NCBI RefSeq assembly: GCF_026151205.1
Contig: NC_087082.1
Coordinates: forward strand, 1,250,001-1,314,000
Direction of reading: 5' to 3'
DNA: 64,000 nt
From: Bolinopsis microptera
Taxonomy: Eukaryota > Ctenophora > Tentaculata > Lobata > Bolinopsidae
Position numbers and translations under genes: made by a program. Below the pieces are notes generated by a model. That model ran no database searches. It was not told the origin of the DNA and saw only the letters and a program-made list of their open reading frames with translations. How positions within the stretch are numbered: the first letter of the stretch is position 1; each line of letters starts with the position of its first letter. Shown piece after piece: positions 36,416 to 50,100 of the stretch.

Positions 36416-36491
36416 CTGAGAACTAAGAATCTTACTATTATACTATATATACTATATATATATATATACTATATATATATACTATATATAC
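36416..36491. repeat. TA-rich microsatellite
   Basis: (TA)n and ACTATATATA runs that served as the insertion site of the next MITE. Confidence 0.9.
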
Positions 36492-36598
36492 TTGTCATAC
36501 GTTGTATGACCCGCCGCGCACGAGTGCGCGGCTCCCCCTGTATCGTCGAAACTCTACAGGGGTAGCGACCGTGGGGGTACGGTCACCACGTGATACAA
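36492..36598. mobile_element. hAT-like MITE family C (107 bp, 8-bp TSD)
   Basis: TTGTCATACG...CGTGATACAA, flanked by ATATATAC on both sides (36484-36491 and 36599-36606). It is highly similar to the copy one kilobase away at 35447. Confidence 0.88.
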
Positions 36599-36606
36599 AT
36601 ATATAC

Positions 36607-38100
36607 TATGTATAAAGCGAGACGATATATATGTATGTTTATATATCCGTACCATTTTACTGACACCACGGCTTTACTATACTGTATACTTAACACAACT
36701 TTCCGCAAAAACCGTAAAAGATATATAACTTAAACTCTTTTGACTGGTTCAAATGCTCTAAATCTAATGGCCTTCAAATCAGCATGAAAAATTAAAAATT
36801 GGCCAAGGAATAAGAATTTTAGTGCCCAAAATTTGGACTCCCAAGTCCCAAGTGGTGTCAAAAACGCGAATTAAATAGGTAATAATTATTTTAGTCTCTT
36901 AAGTCTTGACACAACTTTAGGGTTGGAAATAGACCGGTTCCTGCTAGTTACAATAAAGTAGGAACTCGGTCTAATGAAATGATGTCCAGTCTTAACCTTA
37001 AATTTGACATAACTCACTAGCTGAAAAAGCTCTGATACGTCCGATTAGAACCTGTAAGACTGGCCCCTAGCTCGCCATTTTTGAGATTCAAGCAAATCGA
37101 GGATGTTCAAAGGGTGCAGACGCAGTATGTTCAGCTCGACAAAATACCAGTGGAAATTATTTTGTACGCGTAGGCGGTAGGCCCCAAAAATATTCCTGCA
37201 GATTAAATATAATTATAAACAACTCTTTAGTTGAATTCATCGGCTCATAAATTCAATTTCGTAACCATGATACCAGCGATGTTTTAAACTAATTTCACAA
37301 CTACAATTAAATACATTTATTGAGTAAATGGCATTCAACATGGCCGCTGGATTACTGATGACGACTGCTTAAAGACAGACGAAACTATAGTATAAAAGGC
37401 TGCGAAGAGTGTGACGAATTGGAATTTATTTACTGTTTTTTTCTGAATCTGGTGTAGTATCATTGCTTCATTGGCTTTATTGAAATGATGAATGGCCCAA
37501 ACATAACAACGATGTAAGACCTAAAAGTGAACAGCAGCGTTTATAAATTCTCTTAACATGATTTCATTTCTGAATTTGCTCTGGAACCACTAAGTCAGAA
37601 TTAAAAGAAACAATTTCAGTCATTAAAACATTCATAAATCGGTTTCAAAATTACAAAATAGTGATTCAAAATCCAAGCATAAAAAATTTATGTTCTCAAT
37701 ATACAACACGACATGTTTCACTTTGAGACTAACGTAACCTGCTAAAGAAATGAACATATCATCAAGGAAAAAAAGCATGTCGAAGGTTTAATCTAGCTCG
37801 TGATCTTTGCTCCAAATGAATATTTCAAAATTTAGGTTATAAGCCAAGATTGAATTTTATCTGTAAGTGGTCAACACAGTTATTATGGACCAGTTATTTA
37901 CATTACCAAAACATGAATGATGTCATATAGAGCAGATAACAATTCCATCTAAAATTGAGCACTATTTCGCCGCCCGCAGCAATTAAATGACTAACACTGC
38001 GGCTGTTAGTCATTATAACAGCCACGATTTAAATTCACAAGAAAAATTCAACAAAATCACAAAATCAAAAAAACTTAAAAGAATATAAAAACAGATCACA
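36607..38100. other. intergenic, 3' of CCDC93
   Basis: AT-rich sequence downstream of the CCDC93 stop codon; no gene seen. Confidence 0.45.
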
Positions 38101-41100
38101 TTAAAACGAAGAATTGTTAATCCCCATTTCCTTGCACTTAGCAACCAACATCTCAGTCTTTTTACACTCATCCTGAAACTCCTGAACCACGGAGTGATAC
38201 CGCCTCCCCTCCTCCACCAGCCTCAAATACTCATCATTCAGTTTATCCTTGTTTGCCTTCACGTCCGCTCGTTTCTTCTCGATTCCCACCTTGCTCTGCT
38301 TGGCCCCCTCAACCAGCTGCTCAAACTGCTGGAGGAACATGAAACCGTTTTCAATGTTCACGATAGCTTTTTGGAAGCTCTCGTTGATAGAGTTCAGTCT
38401 GATCAGGTGTTTTCCCAGGTAGGTTTTAGTGTCGCTGAGGTTGTTGAAGAGGGCGTAGAATTGTTTGGTCTCCGTGTGGACTGCCCCGGTTTGTTGGTGG
38501 AGCTCTTCAAACCTGAGGGGGTTGGGAAATCAGGAGGGAATCAGGCGGGAATCAGGCGGGAATCAGGCGGGGTGTGCCGGGGGGGGGGGGGGGGGGGGGT
38601 GGGAACAGGCGGGAATCAGGCGGGGGGGGGGAATCAGGCGGGAATTACTAATTATACGTCATATGATCTGACCCCTAATAATCGGGGGCCCCCCTTTGTC
38701 GTGCAGCCAATCAGGGGCGGGGGGGGGGGGGGGAATCAGGCGAACAGTAGTAGATACAGTACAGTAAAACCAGGATATAACGTGACCCGATTTATCGCAA
38801 ACCCCGATTTACCGTGGCCTTTTTCTTACCCAAACTCCTCGATAAATCGGGGGTTTACTGTGAATGGGACTGGAAATGCCATGTTTTCTGTTAACATTCT
38901 GACAATATCAACTTGATTATTATTTGATGTTATTGTTGAAATAAAGATAAAAACTATAGTCAAAGATAACTCGTATCGTTGATAGATTCTTAAATAAATA
39001 AGCTGTCATTCTTACCGCTTCTGATACTGAAGGAGTTCAATTCTCGTAGGAATTTCATCAACTTGCCGCTGTAAGGCTGATATAGCGTAGTTCTTCTTTG
39101 CTATTTGCAACCGTAACTTATCTAACTTGGTCTTATCCTTCTGGTACTGTTCCTGGACTATTTTAGTTCTTTTGTCCTTTTCTATTGTTTCTATTTTCTC
39201 TGTTAACTCACTCATCTTCTCTCTGGGCGGGGTTTTTGTTAATGGTTAGTTTTTTAAATACATCACAGTAGCGATGATGATAACAAAAATTATTCATCAT
39301 TGAACTTACAATTAACCATATTTTTTCAGCCTAGAAGTTATGATATTAATCTATCTACAACAGTAATTCATTTGAAGTGCAAGTGTAGTGGTGCCACCTG
39401 AAGTCTTTAACTTTCTCCTTGCACTCCTTAGTAAACGTATCCTTCTCCTTCATTATCACATCATAAGTTCCAACTAGTTTCTCAACTTGCTGTGCCTCTG
39501 GCGGGAAATACTGATCATAATAATGACTCGGAGCATCTCTTGCAATTAAATTATTCGGTGAATAACATAGGAAGCCGTGAGATATCACTCATACAAGATC
39601 GGCTACATTGAAAAGTAATGCAAAACGCCGCACCCAAAATGTGACAGTGAGCGCCTAAAATGTGTCAGTAAATAAGGATTGAGAAACTAACCGGCCGAGG
39701 TGATGTTCATGTTCTTCTTGTGTGCCTCCTCCAACTCTGCTATCTTCTCGTTAGCTACCTGTTAGATTGTTGTAGGTTTATAACCTATTTGGAACAAATA
39801 TTTTACGAGTATTACCCGTTAATTAGATTGTCACGGTTACAATACGGTATATGAATTTCATAACCTTAATTAAATTTCTTGAAATTATCTTATTTCTTGT
39901 CAGTTGTTAAAGAGACATGATTTGAGAACCAGTTTATTATCTTAGGTCTAACATCAAGGATCACCAGGAAGGACCATATACCTCTATCTTGCTGTCAAGT
40001 CCATCTATTTCCTCAGAAATAGACCCGTAGTTTGCCCTCATCTCAGCCATAGTAACAGATGATTTAGAGAGTATTTCCTGTACACTTGTTATCTGAGAGT
40101 TCAGGGTCCGGATAGCTCTGTCTTGAGAGTTTATCAGCGCTTCTCGCTTGTTAACTTCCTGTATTAGTGGGGTGTTAGCTCTATCTGGAGAGTTTATCAG
40201 CGCTTCTCGCTTGTTAACTTCCTGTATTAGTGGGGTGTTAGCTCTATCTGGAGAGTTTATCAGCGCTTCTCGCTTGTTAACTTCCTGTATTAGTGAGTAA
40301 GTGAGGGTGTCTATGGTAATAGTTCAGAGCCCAACTCTTATCTAACTTCTTATTCTGACCACACACATCTGAGGAAAAAACCTCCAGATCAGATAGAGTT
40401 TGGATGGGAGACTTCTGTAATTTATACCTAACTAAGTAACTAATAACCTAGAACTTAATTTGATTACCCTAATTATTACCCTAATTACCCTAATTATTAC
40501 CTCGTTTATTTCAGCCTGTTTCTCCTCGTACTCGGTAGCTACTTGTGTCATTTCACTTGTTTTAGTTTGCAGAATAGCACCTGTAAGGATAGAATAACTA
40601 GTTCCGTGAGTCCACAATCTCAGAATATCAAGAGGTACAGAGTTTAGTTTCACAGATCACAGGCTTGAAGTGTGCAAGAACTAAGAAAGCTACGCAGAAA
40701 TTTTTAAATCGACGGAAAAGTAGTGTTAACCGTACAATTGAACAGCAAGAAAAGTGCTAGAAAACAGCGCTTAAATAGAAGTGTGCAGCTCTTAAACAGA
40801 GATTTATATGGGGCTTACAACTTACGATAGAAGGTCGATCTTTTTCCTAATGATATTTCGGTTTGAAGCGAGTTTCCAGCCCTTTGATTCATGTTTTTGA
40901 ACACATTATTTTCTATTCCATATCGATTACCGATTAAAATCACAAATTGCGGGTGCAGTTACATAAGCAGTACCCTACAAGCTACATTATACATCCTGAT
41001 TGCGGTTGCTATGGTGGCAACACCTACCGATATTAGAGGAGAGGTTAGATTTAGCTCCGGGAGCAGGAGCAGAGGACATGTTGTTCAGCAGTGCTTTTAT

Positions 41101-44100
41101 GTTACTCTCATCCACCTGCTTTCTCTGGTACTCCTTCTCCCGCCTCTTCTCCTTCTCTTCCGCGGTTCCAGGAGGATTTTACATATAATAACAATTGCTT
41201 TCTCTGGTACTCCTTCTCCCGCCTCTTCTCCTTCTCTTCCGCCGTTCCTGGAGGATTTTACATATAATAACAATTGCTTTCTCTGGTACTCCTTCTCCCG
41301 CCTCTTCTCCTTCTCTTCCGCCGTTCCTGGAGCATTACACAGGATTTTACATATAATAACAATTAAATTATAAGTCCACTATCGTGAACCGTCATAATTG
41401 TGAACAAAGCAGTTGAATAGGTTAACAAATTATGAAAACATTCTCAGTTTTGTTTGAAATCAGGGCCTTAATTAGGAATAATTATTTGCCTTCAGTTTTA
41501 ACTTCTTACTGTTTGATCTATCCCAATATTTAATAAATAAACAGTTATCACAAGCAATAAGCAATACCCAATGCTTCGTTAGAGTCGGAATTCGGATTCT
41601 CTAGAAAAATCGATTAGAAAAAAATATAATTATGGTGATGAGCTCTTTTTCTAATCCATTTATCATACAAAATATACAGGGTGGGCCAAAAGTCAGTACC
41701 CATACGTTGGCCTTAATAGCTCCGCCGTATATTTTGACCCCTAATGGTCTTTGACTCCGAATTTAAAGGATTTATAAAGGACCAGTCCTTTTCGCATACA
41801 ATCTTTATTTCCCTTTAGCGGTTTCGTTCGAACCATTAAACTAGATAATTTTTGTTAATAAGAGCAACCCTAACTCTAACAGAATCATGACCTTCCCTTG
41901 AATACCCACTAAAGATGTTGTCTCTCTCACTCTCTTTTATTGGAGCATTCTTCTCAGTGTTAGAGGTTGGATCATTAATCCATCACGCATCTCACATTAG
42001 AGGCCCGATTACTGCAACCACTCTTTCGGGCTGCCTGCCTGCTGTGTCCATGGACCACACAAATCATTCGTTGTCCATTTATGTATTTATACACTATACA
42101 GGGTCCTTTGTAGCATAGTTTAGACAATTAGGCTATTATGATGCTAAGTTTTAACCAACGAGAGCAACCTCTTCGATGGCAGGTAGGTTTCTCTCTGCAT
42201 CATTTGGGCTTTTGCATATTTATACAGGGTCCTTTGTAGCATAGTTTAGACGATTAGGCTATTATGATGCTAAGTTTTAACCAACGAGAGCAACCTCTTC
42301 GATGGCAGGTAGGTTTCTCTCTGCATCATTTGGGCTTTTGCATATTTATACAGGGTCCTTTGTAGCATAGTTCAGACAATTAGGCTATTATGATGCTAAG
42401 TTTTAACCAACGAGAGCAACCTCTTCGATGGGAGGTAGGTTTCTCTCTGCATCATTTGGGCTTTTGCATATTTATACAGGGTCCTTTGTAGCATAGTTTA
42501 GACAATTAGGCTATTATGATGCTAAGTTTTAACCAACGAGAGCAACCTCTTCGATGGCAGGTAGGTTTCTCTCTGCATCATTTGGGCTTTTGCATATTTA
42601 TACAGGGTCCTTTGTAGCATAGTTCGGACAATTAGGCTATTATGATGCTAAGTTTTAACCAACGAGAGCAACCTCTTCGATGGGAGGTAGGTTTCTCTTT
42701 GTAGGATAGTCCACCAGTGGAGCGAGCTGCCAGTTTGAGTCTTACTACTTTCCTCACCTGCTCATGTCCCAATATGCAATAATATTAATATTACTCATAT
42801 TAATACCCATAACCTCGATATATGCTAAGTTAAAAAATGACATTACTTGTACCTGGTTCAGTTTAGACAATTAGACTATTATGATGCTAAGTTTTAACCA
42901 ACGAGAGCAACCTCTTCGATGGCAGGTAGGTTTCTCTCTGCATCATTTGGGCTTTTGCATATTTATACAGGGTCCTTTGTAGCATAGTTTAGACGATTAG
43001 ACTATTATGATGCTAAGTTTTAACCAACGAGAGCAACCTCTTCGATGGCAGGTAGGTTTGTGACATCTTGGTTTTATTCATTTTTGCTTGAGGTCTGACT
43101 TTAGGATAGTAAGTAGAATGCTACCACTTCTGCTAAGCCCAACTATCCCAGATACCACTTAGGGGACCCCCAATTATTAGGGGTCCCTCGGTGATCAGAT
43201 CATGTCACCAATTAGTGACGTATAATTAGTGATGTGATCCTTCAGTAGAATTTAATTGTAGATTTCACACATACACACACACAGATTTATTGAGATTATT
43301 ACTTAAGATATTTATAAGTATAATCACTGTTATTGTTAATTAGCGGACTAACATCGCTCGCTCGCTTTTCCCATTCATTCACGGCCTACAAATAATTTAT
43401 TATTGGCGAATGAATTTCCCAAGGGTTTAAGATCTTAAAAAGTTAAGAACAGCTGCCCACGCGCTACAGCTTGAGTTAGGCACTAGGCAGTGATTACAGT
43501 GATAACTGTTGATTGACCCTTCCAGATCGTAGAGGTCTGCAACACATGCTCGATTTGCACATGCATTGTTTTTATCTCTCTATAACTATAATAATAAAGT
43601 AATAAGCAATTAAAAGTTATGTCCGTAGCCCGCTCGTCGCACGTGCATATTAATTATGAGTAATTAAACTTGCATGTTGTAGCATATTATTATATATTTT
43701 ACCAAAACTCATAATTGGGTAGAGTGGACCGTTGCCAGTGTTTCACAAAACTCGGAGCCAAAACTGGATCATAATAATAAATTGTGATAAAGAGCATTAC
43801 TAGAGCTACTGTTCGTAGTAAGGTTCGGTTCTCCTCTATACTACATAGGTTTTGGACTCGAGGCTTCCCTCTGGTAATGCGATCTCGGAAGGCAGGCCTC
43901 CCCTTTGCAACACAATGTCGGAAGCGGGAGCTCTCGATATAGGTACGTATCGAGAATGACTCGGACCGAAAATGTTCTAAGTCAAAACTTTTTCAAAGTT
44001 TTCTGGAAATCACTTTTCTCCACGTTTCATGCTACCATGTCCATTATTATCCGAAAAAATTTGTTCGGTTTTTTGAATTCCGCACTTTGTCAAAACATTT

Positions 44101-47100
44101 TTGATTTTTCAAAAGATTTGAGTTAAAAAGGGAAGAAAAATATGCATTTCTAGATTTTAGAAATACATTTTTTTGAAGAAATATCTGGCAAAAATCCGGC
44201 AAAATTTTCTGAAACCGGATATTGAAGCCGGATATCCGGCCGGATCCGAATTCAGCCGGATATCCGGTCGGTTCCTATTGGTGTGTAATACCATTATAGT
44301 ACGTGGGTTTTCAATTCTTCTATTGTGTTATATAATCAGTAATGTTGCCCTGTTCTGCATCTTAAACCAAAGGCTAAAGCATGATTTTCTATTAAATTTG
44401 CAGCTTTAGTTCGAAATCTTTTACTTCTATTTGCTATGATTGTTGGAAACTGTAAAGCGCCCGCTGGTGGATGTACTACATATCCTACTCGCCTCGCGGG
44501 CGGAATTCCGTATAGCACTCAGGCCCTCCGGGCTATACAGGGATATGTCGTCCTTGGGCTGTGCGCCCTCGAGGACATATATTATATCGCAGCGCGGGCG
44601 CAGGCGATGTAAATTTCCGCCCGCTAGGCTGCGTGGATATATATATATATATTATGATTGGCTACTGGGACACGTCATACACACGGTTGGATTGTTAATT
44701 CGGTTGAAGTACCTTTACATCCATTATCACCATAATCTGAACATGATTTATTAAAAATTTGCAATATCGAAAACGAAAAATCTGAATAAACTGAAAATTT
44801 TAAAACTGAAAGCTGCACTCAATTGATGGAAGGCAAAAATTTACTCATAACTAGCAAGGTAATAACTACAAATGAACAGCAGATTTATAAATCTGCTGAT
44901 AAAAATTAGATAAAAGACATGGTAACTGATAAGAGTTTGAAATTACACGTAAGCAGATAAATTGTCTAAAATTTTTGTCTCAAATCAAGTTTATAGTGCA
45001 TCATGAATTTAGGCTTGTTCGATCAAAGTTATATTAGGAGATATTAGGAAAATAGTTCGGTCGGCCGGAAGGGAGTCCAGACTGAGTGTGGTGTGGAGGC
45101 AGGATCACCGAGAGACTCGAGATGCTTGTGAGAGTAGTGTACTCATCTAACCGCCATCCAGTATGTGCCACCGGTAGAAATACATATATTATGATTGGCT
45201 ACTGGGACACGTCATACACACGGTTGGATTGTTAATTCGGTTGAAGTACCTTTACATCCATTATCACCATAATCTGAACATGATTTATTAAAAATTTGCA
45301 ATATCGAAAACGAAAAATCTGAATAAACTGAAAATTTTAAAACTGAAAGCTGCACTCAATTGATGGAAGGCAAAAATTTACTCATAACTAGCAAGGTAAT
45401 AACTACAAATGAACAGCAGATTTATAAATCTGCTGATAAAAATTAGATAAAAGACATGGTAACTGATAAGAGTTTGAAATTACACGTAAGCAGATAAATT
45501 GTCTAAAATTTTTGTCTCAAATCAAGTTTATAGTGCATCATGAATTTAGGCTTGTTCGATCAAAGTTATATTAGGAGATATTAGGAAAATAGTTCGGTCG
45601 GCCGGAAGGGAGTCCAGACTGAGTGTGGTGTGGAGGCAGGATCACCGATATATATATATATCTACCACTTAATACTAGATAGAGCTGTAGTAAGTGTATT
45701 GTTGTATCAACTGTAGAATTGTCCCAACACAATTTTATTTCCACCTAGCTTTTGATGATATTCATAATTTTTGTCAATAATTTCTGAACCTTTATAGACT
45801 ATAGAGGTGCATCATTTTGATATTTCCATGCTAAGTTACTAAGTCTCGATTGAATGACTTAAATTTACCGTTTTTGGGTATATTATATTGTTTATGTCGA
45901 AGTGTGTGGTAAATGATGTAGTTTATTATTTATAGCTAAGAATGGGAAGATACTTGGTTCTTGTGGTTCTTGTCATCTGTGCTAAGCTCCCACTATTATC
46001 AGGTAAGCCATAAGATAGAAGTTAATCATAATTAAATGTTATTAAAGATTAAACTTGGTCACTGAATTCTGAAGCAGCGCGTGAGCGCGCTGATTCTTTC
46101 GCAGAGCGAGTATATCCGTAGCTGACTGATATATATTATCTTGATAAAGTGAAATATGTACCGATTTACAGGAATGCATTGATAATAACATCATGATCTT
46201 GTTTTCAGGTGAATCTGTAGAGTACACGCTTATCCAAGAAACTGGGACCAATAGTAAATGGGCTGACGGAGTTAGGAGCGGTGCATATTTCTTCACCCTT
46301 ATCGGGAGTGAGGATGAAACAGACCCACACGACTGCGCGGCAGATCGTGATAAAGGTTCCGTAAGTGAGTGTTCTTTTGAAGACAGTATCGAGATCGGGA
46401 AGCTGAAGAGGATGAGGATTAAAAACAAGAGCGATGACATCTGGGTGGTGGTTGGTATGGACGTGAAGATAAACGGGGTTTTGGCGGGGTCTTGGAAAGG
46501 ATACGTATCAGTCGGACGTTCCTTAACTATTTCGTTCACTTTTCCTAGATCTGTCTACCCGATAGGTTTGAAAGCCAGGACATATTTATGTTTAAAATCA
46601 ATAAACAGTATTTTCGGGGATTCGCGATTGAAATACGCGCGAAACACAACCATTGGAAATGGCGAATGGCGATACAACCACCGGCCATTGAAGTGAAACC
46701 TTACTCAAACATTATCCACAGAGCCTTTTTACGCTGGCATAGCTCCATTCTGTTCAATTTTACTCCCTTACTTCACCTCAACTCAGATATCTGGTAGATT
46801 TATACTCCCAAACTTCACCTCAACTCAGATATTTGGTAGATTTATACTTCAAAACTTAATGCAAAAACACGAAAAGTTCCCCTCGTTCATACCGGCTGGT
46901 GTTTCAATTTTTTATGGAGCGATTTAATAAGGTTTTCATAAAAACATGTAATTATTTGCCTGCAGCTTTAACTTCTTTCTGTTCAATCTACCCCTATTAT
47001 TTAATAAATAACCCGTGAACAGTCAACACAAGCAATAAGCAATACCAAATGCTTCATCAATGCCGGATTCCCGAGAAACATCGATGAAATATCGAAATCC

Positions 47101-50100
47101 ATAAAATTATAAAACAAAAAGTGGTTGACTTTGCCTCAATTAAGTATTTACACTGCACTCTGCAGAGAACATCCCAGCACCAAAACATACACAGATGACC
47201 TACACAACAATGTAGAGCTATTAGGCATCATGTAGCCTCCAGGCTCGACAAACCCCGACAAACCCCGACAAACCCCGACAAACCCCGACAAACCCCGACA
47301 AACCCCGACAAACCCCGACAAACCCCGACAAACGGGGTTTGTCGGGGTTTGTCGAGGGGTTTTGCCTCGGGCCCACCGGCTACATGAGGCCTTCTTGTAT
47401 AGTGTTTTTCCACGTAAAGCTTGATGACTCCGTCTCGGCTTTTTGTTGGGAGACTCAACAAAAAAAAGAAAAAAAACAAAAAAAAGCCTCCAGGCTCGAC
47501 AAACCGGAAACCCCGTCAAACCCCGTCAAACCCTGACAAACCCCGACAAACCCTGACAAATCCCGACAAACCCCGACGTGTCAAGATATGTCGTATCATG
47601 TCGGGCCCACCGGCTACATGATGCCTGCTATTACAATGTGGTAACATTGTGCTCCACAACCTCAGATTTAATAGTCTTAACCTCCCCACCTTGTGACCTC
47701 TGTCCAGCCACCGCTGTAAAGAATATCTCCGACACCCTGGCTACAGGCCGGCGAGCCAGAACCTTCTGAACATATCGAGACAGGGTATCATCGTATAGAA
47801 GAGGGTTTATCACGGAGTTGATGGGCAGGATGATGATAGAGAAAGTGGAGTACCAGGAGGAGCCGTCCACTACCAGGTAGTAGTGGAGCAGGCAGGTGGA
47901 GATAAAGGGGATCCAGCAGAGGAAGTCGGTTACAATGATGAAGGTTATTTTGCGTTGTACTGCTCGGTTGCGTTTTGCAAAGATGTTGTCGCGGGATTCC
48001 CCTTGGATACGTCTTGAGGATATGAGGGTTTTGCAATGTATGATGATGTAGGATATCGTGATGACGATAAAGCAGATGAAGTTTGCGATCAAGACACACC
48101 AAGTGAATCCACTTTGTGGATCTGACGAGGTTACGAAATACTTGAACAAACAAACCCCATCGTTTCCAAAAAAGTGAAGCTTCCTAAACGTAACACCACC
48201 GTAATCCTGAGTAAACATGTCTCGTATCAGAGCCATCACATTGTGCCAGGAAAGCGAGCTGCCTTTCTTCAGTCTAGGATAGTAACTTCTCAGAGCTATC
48301 ACATTGTGCCAGGAAAGCGAGCTGCCTTTCTTCAGTCTAGGATAGTAACTTCTCAGAATGTCACATTGTGCCAGGAAAGCGAGCTGCCTTTCTTCAGTCT
48401 AGGATAGTAACTTCTCAGAATGTCACATTGTGCCAGGAAAGCGAGCTGCCTTTCTTCAGTCTAGGATAGTAACTTCTCAGAGCTATCACATTGTGCCAGG
48501 AAAGCGAGCTGCCTTTCTTCAGTCTAGGATAGTAACTTCTCAGAGCTATCACATTGTGCCAGGAAAGCGAGCTGCCTTTCTTCAGTCTAGGATAGTAACT
48601 TCTCAGAATGTCACATTGTGCCAGGAAAGCGAGCTGCCTTTCTTCAGTCTAGGATAGTAACTTCTCAGAATGTCACATTGTGCCAGGAAAGCGAGCTGCC
48701 TTTCTTCAGTCTAGGATAGTAACTTCTCAGAATGTCCATGTGAGCTTCCTTGGAAGGAGCACCAATAAACAGGGTCACACCCGGATAGTACAACCCGTTA
48801 ACAAAGAAATCTTCAAACACATCAAACAGAGGAATCACTGCTACGATAACAGAACTAGCCAACACGAGGGTAGCTATGGTGAGGAGATATGAGATGTGTT
48901 TCAAGTTGAAACTGAGGTAGTTGATGAGTCTTCCCACGGTGAACACCCTGGTTAAGCTCAGCACCGTCATGGAAGAGAGGGAGAGTTGGGATCCCATTGT
49001 GCTTATCACACCCAGAAACGAGCACTGAGAGCTGGAGAGCCAGTCAAACAGATTGGTACAGTAGCTATCTTGAGTTAGGATGTTTGCAATGGAGATGAGG
49101 AGAAGATATGTCCCGACCATTAGGTCTCCCAGTGAGATGAACATTATCATGAGTTTATTTAAGAGTTTGAGCGCGCAATTTTGTCGCTTTAAAACTATCA
49201 GAGATCGGATTATAATGATGAGGTTGAGAAACACAGCCATGATACCGATACCCCACGCAAACATCTCCAAAAGTAGACTGTCAATGATTTTCTTCCCCTC
49301 AAAGCACTCATCAGAGAAATCAGCACAGTCGTACTTCCCATCAAGTCGACTACTTACTGGCAACAGCTCACCAGTTGTGTTGCACCTGAAGTGGTTCACA
49401 CAGTTCACCTCATCAGATAAATCTCCACAATCATCCATCAAGTTACACACCTTGTCGTGACCCACACAGAAGCCGTTGTTACAGGGAAAGAGATCACTGA
49501 CAAAGCTGCCCTGGTGTTGTCTAACGATAGTTAGGTAGTTGTTGTCAGACAAAGTCATCACTCTCCGGTCAACCCCACTGTCACAGGAATCATACTTGAC
49601 AGGTTTCAAAATACAGGAAACATTCTGGCACTGGTCCAGGCAACTCAGGTAGACGTACATTTCTCCATACACGTGCCTGCAGTCTATGGTGTGGCTAGCG
49701 TTGGGTAGACTAAGAGTCATAGCAGGGACTCCGAATGGTTTATCTAGTGGTACAAATTCTACCGTGTGCGTGCCCCCGAGCTGGCGGTTCAAATCTCTCA
49801 GACCAGGAAGAATTCCGATCAGCATTTCATTTGGAGATAACCTATGAGTGACTTTGTCCCAAATGATAGGTTTGTTCCGGGACACTTTACACACAAACTC
49901 CTCTTCAGCACAAGAACTAGCCTTATCGCAGAGCAAGGGGTACTCAACGTAGGTTTGTGATTCATTTGAACAAATGAAAACGTCTGAACAATCAGCTGAA
50001 GGATCGAAATATCTCCTGGACCATCCAGATCCACACTGTTTCCACAAGTCCGGATTTTCGTCCTCCCCGTTCAAGCAATCCTCCTCCCCGTCCATGACCC

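Noticed and set aside
38194-38916. 240-aa ORF on the + strand
   Set aside because: Antisense to the CCDC93 last exon, then runs through poly-G simple repeats.
46042-46539. 165-aa minus-strand ORF
   Set aside because: Antisense of the PLAT-like exon, which has the better domain pattern and splice sites.
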